From the NCBI GenBank assembly GCA_023078685.1, contig JALGAS010000003.1, forward strand, positions 3,596,001 through 3,660,000: a stretch of DNA of 64,000 bases. Reading direction: 5' to 3'. Both the position numbers and the translations under genes were made by a program. The notes under the pieces were generated by a model, which saw nothing but the letters and a program-made list of their open reading frames with translations, ran no database searches and was not told the origin of the DNA. Of this stretch, positions 43,790 to 54,964 are shown in pieces. This DNA comes from Neopestalotiopsis rosae (taxonomy: Eukaryota; Ascomycota; Sordariomycetes; Amphisphaeriales; Sporocadaceae). Positions within the stretch are counted from its first letter, which is position 1. Every line of letters starts with the position of its first letter.

Positions 43790-45845
43790 CTAGATAAGAA
43801 TTATGTCTTGATATTTCTTGTTTGTGAACTGAAGCTTTTCGTCCCGAAACTTGGCAATTCCAACTCGCTGATAAGTTGCTGCGGTTGAGTCATTGGAGAT
43901 CACGGGCCTCAATAAAAGGACAATCTCCGCACCTTTCTCCGCCTGTGAAGCAGACCACACCAAAAGACACGTATAGCTTTGCCTTGTGTCGCCGCCATCG
44001 TCAATCTGTCCAGAGCAGCGCCATGGCATAAGGCCGTTTGTAATGTTGGGAGCTTCGTCACCAATGTTCAGATGCGGGGGGTTGTAGTCTCGAGCCTCTG
44101 GGGCGACACTGAGTACGACCTCTTGTACGGGTCCTCTAATTCGGACATGTGCCGCCGTGATGTCCGAGACCAGTGGTGTACCCACCCATGCCACGTCCCA
44201 ATCGAGAAGTTCTACATGGAACTCCTGGGCGAAGTCTTTGTATATATCTGTCCAAACATGGTATCGTACTTTATTATAACGAGTCAACCAGGACCATGAT
44301 GGTATTCCAGGAATTCCAGGTTTTGATGGTAATTGTGTGGAAGGCAACCATAAAAGCCCCCGGGCAAAAGATTCTTCCCAGCATCCAAGGATGTGCCGAT
44401 CTCCAGAAACCGAAGAGAAAAGCTCGACGATACCCGCCATCGCGGATAGTTTGTCTCGTTCGAACGTGAATTTTCTTCCAGAGTAGTCAGCCACTACGAT
44501 CTTGTTAGAATACTCTACTCTTCTTTTTGAGTTTGAAGCTTGAAACGACTACAAGAGTCAGATTACGTAGCGCAACTTACTCCATTGATACCAAGTGTCG
44601 TGCAAATCAGCCTTGACTTGCCCGCTTAGTAACGGCAATGCATTGCTTTCTCCCTTGTCGAAAACAGGCCCAGACTCCATTCGAAAACAGCATCGACAGC
44701 GCCATTGCAGTTCTGGAAGCATGCAATAGACAACGCGTTTCGACAGTATCTCCTCTTGTAAAACCCAGCCCCGAGAGCTGAGGGATGTCTCGCTCGCTAG
44801 TGACCGGGCATCTCCATACTGCGCCCTGATATAGAACGAATGTCCATCTGCATGCCTGACAGAGAACTGCACGTCACGACTATACGGGTCGCTGGGCGCC
44901 ATGGCCGTGAAACAGCCATCGTCACTGCAAGTACCATTAGATGCAGCAATGGTCAACATACTACCAACGTAAACATCCTTCATAATCGAGGCCTCATGTG
45001 CCCATTCATCCGGGTCATCTTGACAGATGCAGAGCGCATCAATCCATAAGTATGTAATACCGAGATGGCGACTCAACTCAATCGCGTTTCGAAAGGTCTG
45101 CGGCAAAATAGCCCCGGTGATGCCGTTCTCCAGCATTGCTTGGTTGCTACGTGTCATGCGCAGTGGTAGCTTACTTCCCCAGCAATGACTCAAAGTGGCA
45201 TATTGGGCAAATTTGTGATTCAAATCTGCCGTGTGAATGATTTTAATCCCTTCACTAAAACATCCAGTCGTGATGAGGCGTTTTGGTAGGGCGGATCCCG
45301 TTGGCGCACATACTATGTGTGATGATACGCACTCATCGAACCACGTCTTGATTAACGTGACTTTGTCAGAGATTGAGGATGTCGGCCTGGTCCAGAATGC
45401 CGATTTCATGGCTGCTAGTAAGTTGTCAATTTCTCGGGAACAATGCTCGAGATGAGTACTCAGAATTGGACGTACACTCATCACGGCAAGCGACGATTGA
45501 GATTTTCGAACAATAGGTCATGACATGCTTTGGTGATGTTATACATACTTCAGCTAGATTCCAAGAGACGTCGGTGTCAAGCAGTTCTGGCTTGGAAAGA
45601 CGAATCTCAAACGGCATCGAAGCGTAGTATGCTTCCGTGAGGTCTGCATACCGTGAATGCAAACCTTTCAGACTCCAACATTTCTCGATAAATTGGCAAA
45701 ATATGCATTCGCTTGCATGGTGAATGAATTCTGCAACGTTGCTATGGTGCTGAATGGTAATTTCTTCGCCTTCATCCCCCGTGCACAGCATCTGTGAACA
45801 AAAGTCACAAACTTCTTGCATATCGCTTGTGTGTGAAAATGCCAT
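43790..45845 (-). CDS. HET-domain protein
   Basis: Three exons (45845-45476, 45414-44581, 44493-43790), introns 61 (or 64) and 87 nt, 635 aa. The N-terminus has paired Cys (CDFCSQML, CIFCQF). The HET domain follows: YATLSHCWG, LPQTFRNAIELSRHLGITYLWIDALCICQDD, EASIMKDVYVGSMLTIAASNG, SSRGWVLQEEILSKRVVYC. This is the conserved signature of heterokaryon-incompatibility proteins, which trigger cell death on non-self recognition. The C-terminus (FTFERDKLSAMAGIVELF, IPSWSW) is the usual extension. I chose the ATG at 45845 close to the first Cys pair; an upstream in-frame ATG exists. The first acceptor is a tandem TAG/CAG, giving two isoforms differing by one residue. Confidence 0.9.
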
Positions 45846-46629
45846 TCTCCACACGTGAGTTGATGAGGGGAGATTTCGAGACAATATGACTATTCGCGCA
45901 TCAAAATGACGAAAACGCTGAAAGAATGTATTGAAGTATGGCCTGTGGAAAACTGAGTTGTGTGATTTCATCCAGGGAAGAATGTATGTCTCACCTAAAT
46001 CGAACAATACTGGGTTAGTATTCTTGTGGGTTTTAGGCAGATAGACTTGCAAACAATAGCTGAGAATGGGGTAGGAAGACTTTTTTTAGAAAGTCAGTCC
46101 AATCATACCTTATTCGATTGTGAAGAGAATTGGAATGGATAAGGTGGAGGCAGAGTTGGATTGCTGCTTCGGTGAGAGTCTGGGAGAACGTTAGCTTGGG
46201 CCGTCTGAGGGCTATTCATACCCCTCTAAATTGTTCCCATCGACCTTGGCAGCCATGCCCTTCTATCTGGGGAAGAACAACTGACCGACTATGTTGGATG
46301 TTTTCCTTACCCTTGCTTTCTCTAGCGATACACAATCACACGAGAGTGCATTGCTCGTCAAATTGAATCTTACCAAGGTCAAATGTCCAGAAAGAGGGGA
46401 AAGCGAAGCTCACAACATTGCGACTTGCAGCCTCTGTAGCGCTGTGACTTGGCAGTCACGCTAGTTAGGTAGTCGCGCTGTGCCACATCACCACAGCAAG
46501 TAAGACGGTTGAGAATCTTCTGTTTTCTCTAGATTCTCGTCGCAAATCTTCCTGATGGATCATTTCATCAGTGCTCAGACCTCCGACGAGGCGAAAAATA
46601 GTATCTCAAATCTGTGATTCATATTCTCA
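45846..46629. other. Divergent promoter HET / sulfotransferase-like
   Basis: No gene supported. The in-frame extension of the HET gene up to 46052 lacks conserved features. Confidence 0.45.
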
Positions 46630-47571
46630 ATGGGTGGAGTTGCCTCCATTCCGACTGATCCCTCGCGCAAGGTGCAGGTCATCTCAGCAGGATGGTCCCG
46701 CACAGGTACAGTGTCCATGTCGCTAGCCTTGGACAAGTTGCTCGACGGGCCAATATGCCACGGAGGGACTCAGATCTTGGTGCGCGACGATGGTGAGTCT
46801 AAGCTTTATGTATTCATATAGGTGTATGATATACTGATTGATATCGAAAACCAGACTATTGCTCGACATGGATCAAGGCGTATGCTGCCAGAAAAGCCGG
46901 CGACAAGGAAGAGACTTTGAAGCTGGTGCGCAAAGCCACCCAAGGCTTTGTCGGAACCGCAGATCTTCCACCAGCTGATTTCATTCCCGAAATGCTCGAG
47001 CTGTACCCAGAAGCCAAGGTTGTGCTCGTCCGGCGCGATGCAGCCAAATGGTGGAATAGTATAGCGACCCTCACTAGCCGTACGACCCCGATTTGGCTCG
47101 GGCCGGTCCTGTCGCCCATCCCGGGGTGGAGGCACCTAGCCACCTTTGCCAGCGTCTATAGTCGCTCGACGCTACGACTTGCAGGTTTGAATGACAAGGA
47201 TGCGAGTCCGGCCGACTTGATTCGGCATGGTGGTCCCCGTAAGTGTTGTTTCGTATAGCTTCCTTGGAACTGATGGCTGACTCTGCTCGGTAGATATTCT
47301 CGAGGCTCATCACAACAAGGTGAGATCTTTGGTTCCAAAGGAAAGATTACTGGAAATGGACCTCAAAGATGGCTGGGAACCTCTGTGTAAATTCCTTGAC
47401 TTGCCTGTTCCAGATGAGTCTTTTCCTCGCGCAAATGACGGACAGGCTGCAGACCAGTATGCCACAAGAGTCTTGCTCAAAGTCTTGCAAGTGTGGGTGG
47501 GCATCTTCGCCGGATTGGGTATGGTGATCTACTCTGCGTGCTGGATCTGGACAAATAGACCATCAACATGA
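46630..47571 (+). CDS. Sulfotransferase-fold P-loop protein with C-terminal membrane anchor
   Basis: Three exons (46630-46792, 46855-47238, 47294-47571), introns 62 and 55 nt, 274 aa. The N-terminal strand-loop ISAGWSRTGTVSMSLALDKL is the PAPS 5'-phosphosulfate-binding-like loop of this fungal/animal family. FIPEMLELYPEAKVVLVRRDAAKWWNS is the second conserved block, and RLLEMDLKDGWEPLCKFLDLPVP the third. A hydrophobic segment at the end (VWVGIFAGLGMVIYSACWIW) anchors it in a membrane. These proteins are often mislabelled as NAD-dependent epimerases. Sulfotransferase activity of the family is inferred from the fold, and the substrate is unknown. Confidence 0.88.
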
Positions 47572-48211
47572 CATGGAGTTGGGCAATGCCAAAGCTTCTC
47601 GGATAGGCGTATATAATGCGGAGACAGACAAGTCCGCATCTGGCCTTCCATAGTACTTGGGCAAATCTCGGTGATGACGGGAGCCAATCGTGAGGGCAAC
47701 CAAAAGCGGAGATTTCTACTATGTAAGCACGATTTGCACGGGGTAATTCAATACCGATCGTTCACACAGAGTGCTGTCGAGTAGAAACATCTGGCCAGAC
47801 TCTCTAACAGTATGCACATGCCATCGCTGCAAACGCAGAAGGGGGTCAAGTGCTATCTGTTGTACAACCACAACGAAAGGCTGGTTGGCTGCTGGTTCCT
47901 CCTGCATGCTTGGATATCGTGTCTTGCGTCTTCATGGCAGTGCAATACAATACTGCACCAATAGATAAATGTTACTTGCAGCATAGCCTTATGAACTGTA
48001 GAAGTTATGCATCGTAGAATCCAGTATTTGTAACACTGCAAAAGCGGAACCGCAAATGCCAGCTTGCAATTGCAATTTATATACCATGAACTGCCACAGT
48101 ATTTCTTGCTATTTCACAAATGATGGCATCCCAATTTTGTTCAACAATATCCCCAGACTTCAAGCAATCTCTGTGACCAAGGATGTCCTACTTGCCTACT
48201 TTTGAAGAACA
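47572..48211. other. Intergenic, no gene seen
   Basis: Upstream region of the HET-ankyrin gene. No motif or repeat supported. Confidence 0.45.
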
Positions 48212-50990
48212 ATGTCTCGCCAGTATTTCTATCGACCTTTGACTCGATCGCACAGTACCCGACTACTACGCCTGTGCCCTAGCACGGATCCGGAAGAGCC
48301 ACTTCAGGGCGAACTCATCGAATACTACTTGGCGAATATAGACGAGCCCGCGCATCCTTACGAAGCTCTGTCTTACGTCTGGGGAAAGCCAGACAAGACC
48401 TTAAGTATATCAATCGAGGGTTCCGACGTTCCCATCACTTCCAATCTTCATGTCGCACTCAAAGCCCTCAGACATCAATCCTTCGAACGATTTTTGTGGG
48501 CAGATGCTCTTTGTATCAATCAGATAGACGACGTAGAGAAGGACGAGCAAATTTGTTTAATGAACATGATCTATGCCCGCGCAAGCTTGGTCATCGTTTG
48601 GCTGGGGCGTGAGGAACACGAAAGTACCCAAGCAATTGAGGACCTGCGGAGGATAGGGAGTATGGAAAGGTCGCAAACCAGTCTGAGTCCCAATGACTCT
48701 AAGGCGACTTTCGACAGAATCGTGAAGTTGTTCAAAAGAAATTGGTTCACACGCATCTGGGTATCGTCACACCTTGTCTGCCACTTTCGATCGCTGTCTG
48801 ATACTCTTCTAGGTTCTTCAAGAGATAGGTGCAGCCAGGAGTGTTCAAATTCGATGCGGCCACTCAGCAATTAATGGTTATGCCTTCGGACTAGCTGTCG
48901 ATTTGATGGAGTCAGCGTTCAGTACGCGTCATGACCTACGCTCGCTTCACCGTACTATTCGATCTGTGGCATACCTCATGCAAGGTTCGATATTTCGGTC
49001 CGCGTTTAGCCATGATGTAGGTTCCGAAGGCGTTTGCCCGTTTGGAGAGCTTGTCGACATGTTCCACAGTAGAAAGGCGACCAGATCCCATGACAAGATA
49101 TATGCATTGCTCAACATGAGCTCAGATGACACTGACATATCTGGATTGTTACCCGATTATACTATTCCATTTGGTGAGTTGCTGAAACGAGCGACTGCCT
49201 TTATTCTTTCTGGAAACTTAAACATTGAGTGCCGCGGTGAGATGGAAGCAGTGGTCATCAAAACTAAAGGCTATGTCCTCGGCTATATCGAAGCCGCCGA
49301 TGAAGATATGCACGCCAATAATAGGCAGTGTATTGATGTCAATTGGAGGGATACTTTCGACTCAGAAATGTTAAGGCGTCAAAATATCGTAGCCTGGATG
49401 ATCCAGATTTCGACGATTCCACTACGAAAAGGAGATATCATCTGCGTGATCGAGGGTGCAACGAGACCTACGATCATCAGAACCTATCGGGATTTCTCAG
49501 CTATTCTCGTGGCAGCGGCGCCACCCCCAAAATTCATGGACGACCAGAGCGTACAACTGACGTGGGATTCGGTTTCCAAGCAGATTGCCGCGCCCTTCCG
49601 CGATTTTGTCCTCGTCTGGGATTGGAAGTGCTCAGCACGGACATTTTCCAAGCTTGAGTGCTATTCAGGATGGGCAAACGCAAGCAAATGGTCCTCAAAG
49701 AACTCCAAGTCAGACGATGGGACCTACATTACCGGTGCAGATGAAGTACTGGACTGTGGGCTCCTCTTGCTGGACGCAGGGAACCTGGATATTGCTGAGC
49801 GTGGGTGTACAGAGGCACTGCAAGTCTATGAATTAGCTCTTCAATCGAAAGCTTCGGGCGAAACAAGCCAGAGAGAACTTTCAGACTTGCTGCATAGAAT
49901 ACGAGACAAGTTGTACACCATTTCGCACTCGGTATTTACCCAACATGTTGGAAATCAAAGGGAACCGGGAGTACAATGCATCTCCTGGTTATTCCTCTGG
50001 GCGTTACAACGCAATTTCAAGTTTGTCATGAAACTTCTGTCGGAGACCGGTCGGGTAGATCCCAATGTCGCGGACTATATGCGATCATCAATGCTTTCTT
50101 TGGCAGCTAGGATGGGACGATCAGACGTTGTAGATTGGTTGCTATCAAGAGACGCGCATGTCAACATTCTATCGTTCGAACGTTCTAGAGAGATGATAGC
50201 ACTCCACGAGGCGACAGAGGCGGGATATCTTGCGATTGTAGAGCGCTTGCTTGAGGCGAATGCGGACGTCAATGCCACGACAAAATTTCGAAGAGAGACT
50301 GCCCTACAAAAGGCAGCCGGAGCCGGAAATCTCGCTATCGTTGATCGTTTGATCCAAGGAAAAGCATGGATCGATGCGGCAAACGGGTGGGGATGTACAG
50401 CTCTCCAGAAGGCAGCAGAAGCCGGTCACATCGCCGTCGTAGAGCGACTACTCCGAGCGAAAGCAGACGTCAACAAGGGAGGAAAGTTCGGAGAGAGTCG
50501 GCCACTGCAGGCAGCCTCAGGCGCCGGGCATCTGGCCATCGTGCAGCTTTTGCTCAAAGCAAAGGCAAATGTCGATGGGGGAGGATACTCCCGTGAAAGA
50601 CCACCGATACAAACGGCTTCAGGCAATGGCCACCTTGCCATCGTAGAGCGGCTCCTTCAAGCCGGGGCCAATGTGGACATGGGAAAGAATAGTGAGGCAG
50701 AAACAGCTTTGGCAGCTGCTTCCAAGAGTGGTCACCTCGCTGTAGTAGAACGGTTGCTCAAAGCAAAGGCTGATGTCAACGCGGACGCAGGACTGGGTAG
50801 GGACGGACGAACGGCGCTCCAAGCAGCGTCAGAAGCAGGCCATTTAGCCGTTGTTCAACGTTTGCTACGTGCAAAAGCATGTGTAAATGCAAGGACCAAC
50901 AACAACGAATCAGCACTTGACCTTGCGTTGAGAGCGGGCCATCTTGATATCGTGGAACGGTTGAAGGCAGCAATGGATGGGTCAAGTTGA
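48212..50990 (+). CDS. HET-domain protein with C-terminal ankyrin repeats
   Basis: Two exons (48212-48760, 48813-50990) with a 52-nt phase-0 intron give 908 aa. The HET domain spans about residues 45-200 (YEALSYVWGKPD, RFLWADALCINQIDDVEKDEQ, ARASLVIVWLG; the intron falls inside RIW-VLQEIGAAR). A middle part (DKIYALLNM, then about 350 residues without a named domain) follows. From about residue 605 to 905 there are nine ankyrin repeats of about 33 residues, several nearly identical (AGHLAVVERLLRAKADVN-type). No NACHT or NB-ARC motif is visible, so this is a direct effector-sensor arrangement. It probably triggers incompatibility/cell death upon ligand binding by the ankyrin part; this follows from the HET family, and the ligand is unknown. 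Confidence 0.9.
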
Positions 50991-51650
50991 GAAGGTTACG
51001 GAAAACCCAGGGAATTAACTCCTTTGGAGCATCAGAAGACGTTGAGCCTAGCCCTTTCATCGTTTCGGCCACACTTTACTTATGCTTTCCGGAATATTGA
51101 TGTCATCAATGATACCCCATGAATGGCCGCTTTCAACTTCTTCCTGATATGTCGAATTGGCAAGTTGAGCCTCGATGGAAGCAATCCCATTCGCGTATCC
51201 TTGAACATATGATGACTCGGCCATTGATCGACCAAAAAAGTGTAGTGTTTCCAGCCCGCGACTCACGATTATTCAATGTTTTATTCGATCTCGAGTGTTT
51301 GTTTAACCGATTATAATATGAACTGAGTGACACCTCAATATCGTGTTGGTCATGTCCATCTCAATCTGGTGGTTCGCGCATTGGACACGCCCATCATTCG
51401 CCCCGCCTGTATTTTGCAGCCAACAGACGCCAAATCGACGTTCCTGGTGCCCCACGCGGAACTTTGCCAGCTTAGCTGTAGCTACCCCAGATCTTCGCTC
51501 GGCCGAACTTTTCCAGCACAACATTGCCAATATTGGTGCTAAGGTCAACATTCCTGTTCGTTATACGATTGCGCCGGCGCAAATATTACTCGGCGAAATC
51601 CTACCTTTGACACCTACTCCCGAATTTGTCGATCTCTTGCATCTCTCACA
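50991..51650. other. Divergent-free intergenic region
   Basis: No gene supported. A minus-strand frame at 51057-51266 has no recognised motif. The 3' part is the promoter of the NIP30-like gene. Confidence 0.45.
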
Positions 51651-52394
51651 ATGTCGTCCCGGTTCGTGTCCGGGGGGACGATTGCTGGGGACGACAATAA
51701 CACGACCGCCGCTACCACGACAAGCACTTCGTCCGCTGCCCCACCGTCTTCTGCTTCCAGCGCATGGGAAAAGGCGCAAGCACAATTAGAGAGCGACCGA
51801 CGTGCCCGCGAAGCCGCACGAAAGACGGCGATTGAGTCCAGCTCTGGTCAATCGCTCTACGATGTACTACAAGCCAACAAGGCCGCCAAGCAAGCGGCGT
51901 TTGAGGAAGCCAACAAGATACGCAACCAGTTTCGCGCGCTCGACGATGACGAGGTCGATTTTCTAGATGGCATGGTGGAGGAGGAAAGGAAAAAGCTTGA
52001 CGAGCAGAAACGGGCCGAGGAAGAAGGATTGAAAGTGTTCAGAGACGCACAAAAGAAGAGCAAACCTGTCGAAGAAGCAGACGAGGAGCCCGTTGCCGAG
52101 GAAGTGATTGACGAGTGGAGTACGGCTGGAGCGAAGAAGAGAAAGCGGGAGAAGGAGCCCGCTATCAAGGGCATCAAACGCCGTGTCAGTCAAAATGCTC
52201 ATGCCGCAGAGTCGAGCGCGGACGCCAAAGACGCGACTCCAGCTTCTATCAAAGCTCCCGTGGCCAAAACTCCCATTCCAGCCCCGAAGCCAGCATCATC
52301 TCCAGAGGTCAAGCCTACGCAACCTGCATCTACAGCCAAGCCGAAGATGGGACTCGTGGACTATGGTTCAGATGAAGATGAGGATGACGACTGA
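51651..52394 (+). CDS. NIP30/FAM192A (PSME3IP1)-like nuclear protein
   Basis: Intronless, 247 aa. The conserved NIP30 N-terminal domain is seen as SLYDVLQANKAAKQAAFEEA...NQFRALDDDEVDFLDGMVEEE (about residues 68-112), with the DDDEVDFLD core. Acidic and basic low-complexity stretches follow, a likely nuclear localisation signal (GAKKRKREKEP, GIKRRV), an Ala/Pro/Lys-rich part, and the C-terminal LVDYGSDEDEDDD common to the family. In animals the homologue binds the PA28-gamma proteasome activator; no such role is established in fungi, so function is open. The ATG at 51651 is in good context and precedes the Ser/Thr-rich leader. Confidence 0.9.
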   Translation: MSSRFVSGGTIAGDDNNTTAATTTSTSSAAPPSSASSAWEKAQAQLESDRRAREAARKTAIESSSGQSLYDVLQANKAAKQAAFEEANKIRNQFRALDDDEVDFLDGMVEEERKKLDEQKRAEEEGLKVFRDAQKKSKPVEEADEEPVAEEVIDEWSTAGAKKRKREKEPAIKGIKRRVSQNAHAAESSADAKDATPASIKAPVAKTPIPAPKPASSPEVKPTQPASTAKPKMGLVDYGSDEDEDDD

Positions 52395-53247
52395 AAGAAG
52401 GAGCATGCAGTGAAGTTACCTTGCCATGCAAACTATATAATTGGCCTATCGTCGAAACTAGGCGGGACTCCTGTGTGCTGAGCCGTCGAAAAATCGCCAG
52501 TTGCGAATGGGGTGCCCAAGGAGTCGGCGTCAAGAGCCAAGTCCAAGGACGTCGACAACAACCATCGCAGCTCCTGTCGTTTCCATGCCATCAAAGCTTT
52601 GACAGTTGTCCGATGTCACTCTTCGTCGACCCCACCAGGCGCGTTGAGGATATTTCCATGATTTGCTGCAAGTCCTAAGCGCCGTCTGCTGGGTGTGCTT
52701 GGTCATCCGCGACAGGACGGCTGCCATAAGTGTCAGAGCCAGCCTTTCTTGGAGTCATTAAATCCAGTAGTGAGGTTAGGCCGTGAGCCAGACAGCTTAT
52801 TACGAGTTCTGACGTCCCTGAGCTTACAGAAATTCACCCGCCACTTGGTAGCCAGCCGTTTCGGCTGCAGTTGCAGGGCAAGACGGTCTCGGGAATTGAT
52901 GCTGATAGCAAATCTAGTACACTGATGCTGAATTCAGTGTCCATCGAAAAGATCACCTGATGGCTGGTGCGATGAATGGCAAACAAGATAATTTCTTGCG
53001 TCATGCATATGATGCTCGGAGCCAGTACGTTCGCATCTTTATCGCCCATTTATTCCGCAAGTACCTCGCTTAGTCAAGTACTATCACTGTCGACTGACAG
53101 GGCACGTGGCATCTCTCTGTTTGGGAAGCATAATGGTACTGTATTGCAGGAAGACTGTATCACACGATTGCCGATGGCTGTTTGCTTTACGAGCTATGTC
53201 CCTAGCTGTATGCCCATTTCTTCGAGCATATCAGAGGTTTCCATTCT
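52395..53247. other. Convergent intergenic region
   Basis: Between the NIP30-like gene and the first methyltransferase (minus). Short open frames only, without motifs. Nothing else seen. Confidence 0.45.
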
Positions 53248-54183
53248 CTATGATGTCTTTTTACATTCCGTTGTCATCTCGTTACTGCCCTTTAGCCGTT
53301 CACCTGGCTTGGTTGCTGTGACTGCAACATAACGCCATCTCCCATGACCTAGATACGCGTTGACCCCAGCGATGGTGTTGATGAAGTACCTTTCCAATCG
53401 CAACATCTTGATGATGTAGTACGGCACAATGCCGAGAAGATAGAATGCTCTAGTCATGGGTCGAATGTTTTCCGAGTAGTCCCGCACAACCACATTCTCG
53501 AAACCCGCCTCTTCGAGCATTTGTTGGAAGACGCCAATATTGGACATGTCGTTTGTCGGCATGGCTGCATAGTGGTTGATCTGTTTCATCGACTTGGCCA
53601 TTTCCTCTGGCTCCCCGGCAACAAAGTTGTGGTCATACTCGAAAAGCGCGACGCGACCGCCTGGGCGAAGTATTCGGTGAAAGCCTTTCAAGACAGCCTG
53701 GGGGTCTGTCGCGTGGACAAACGTCTCCATGGTGTAAATTCCATCAAAAGACTGTTTCTTGAATGGCTCGAGATGGTGGTAGTCCATCTTCTGGACCGTG
53801 AATTGCCCATCCGGCAGATCCGAGCGCGCAATGTTGCTGCGTGCTTTGGCGATGTGATGGTCAATCACATCAATGCCGGATATGCGAAATTTGTAGTTTC
53901 TTGCCAGGTGTAGGGCGACATGGCCGACTCCGCAGCCAGCATCGAGGACTTGAGAGTTAGCCGGGAGATCGAGTACTTCGGCCAGCTTGTCTTCCATCTT
54001 GCGCAGGGCCTTGGCCATGGGAAAAGGCCAGCGGGTGTCATGGTCCCAGTATCCGAAATGACGAGTGCCTCCTAGCACAAATCGGTATCCTAGACGCGAC
54101 TCTAGAGAATAGTAATATGACTGCAAAAGTGGATTGTCGTTGATGAGAGGCGCTTGCTCGCCATCTCGTGCTGTTTGTGCCAT
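53248..54183 (-). CDS. SAM-dependent methyltransferase, sterol-C24-MT-like
   Basis: Intronless, 311 aa. Motif I is VLDAGCGVGHVALHLA (about residue 80), followed by an acidic motif in ISGIDVIDHHIAKAR. The post-I segment FDGIYTMETFVHATDP and LRPGGRVALFEYDH place it in the Erg6/gamma-tocopherol-like class I methyltransferases. The N-terminal LQSYYYSLESRLGYRFVLGGTRHFGYWD is shared with fungal secondary-metabolite or sterol-type methyltransferases of this size. A hydrophobic patch near the C-terminus (FYLLGIVPYYIIKML) could bind membrane or lipid substrate. It probably methylates a hydrophobic small molecule; the substrate is not identifiable. It is divergent from the methyltransferase at 54965. 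Confidence 0.88.
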   Translation of the reverse strand: MAQTARDGEQAPLINDNPLLQSYYYSLESRLGYRFVLGGTRHFGYWDHDTRWPFPMAKALRKMEDKLAEVLDLPANSQVLDAGCGVGHVALHLARNYKFRISGIDVIDHHIAKARSNIARSDLPDGQFTVQKMDYHHLEPFKKQSFDGIYTMETFVHATDPQAVLKGFHRILRPGGRVALFEYDHNFVAGEPEEMAKSMKQINHYAAMPTNDMSNIGVFQQMLEEAGFENVVVRDYSENIRPMTRAFYLLGIVPYYIIKMLRLERYFINTIAGVNAYLGHGRWRYVAVTATKPGERLKGSNEMTTECKKTS

Positions 54184-54964
54184 GTTTGGCGTGTTGTGTG
54201 AGAGAGATCACAATGGAACCCTGGTGTTGCGGAACTCTCGGATTTGACGCATTCGATGGTTAAAAAGCATCAATTCAAGATTTAGCAGATAGGAAAGAAC
54301 GGGGGCATCGGTATCTTCAATGTGCCAACAATCAAAAGGATTTTTGACCAGGAAAAGTTGAATAAGGCCAGCAAACAATCCTTACTCACTCTGTCATCTG
54401 CATGCCATTCAGTAATGGCTTATGCAGGTACACACAAACAAAGGAGCCAACACAAATATGACATATTTTCCGAGGTCAAGTCATTCACATTCAGCCCGGC
54501 GCGACTGCCTCAGAACCAAAATTTAGTTCTCGAACCAGATCTATATATAATGTCATTGATGCAGATTCCCTATTCGCTCAAAGTTTAAACGCATTTTGAA
54601 AACCATGAGTAGATGATGCACTGTCCCAAAACACCTTACCCAGCCGTCGGGCCTGCGTGGGGGTTTGTGGGGGACGTTTGGGCTTCACTTCAAGCGCCAC
54701 TCATTCGCGAAATACAGGCTTGGTTACCCGTCTTTAGCTCCAACCGGCCAGTGACTCAGACAAGTAATTCAATATTGCCGTGATACGATTACATGGCTCT
54801 GGTACCTTATAATCTCGAGTATCGTAATATTTTCATTCTGCATCTCCTTCTTGGTCTGCGACTCAGTACGAGGGGATCGTGACTTACATCAAAGCCATTC
54901 TACGGGGACCTTTCTAGCATCTTTTAGCGAGTCATTTCCCACTGAATCGCCCACCTTGCCCACC
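54184..54964. other. Divergent promoter between two methyltransferase genes
   Basis: Shared 0.8-kb upstream region. ATATATAA near 54542-54549 is the only core-promoter-like element I see. No palindromic pair stands out. Confidence 0.4.

Noticed and set aside
50090..50980. Tandem DNA satellite
   Set aside because: The periodicity of about 99-105 bp is the coding pattern of the ankyrin repeats in the HET-ankyrin protein.
51057..51333. Minus-strand frame downstream of the HET-ankyrin gene
   Set aside because: Possible gene fragment, but no family can be recognised and it overlaps a competing frame.
52976..53332. 118-codon plus-strand frame
   Set aside because: Its 3' part is antisense to the methyltransferase C-terminus; the rest has no motif.
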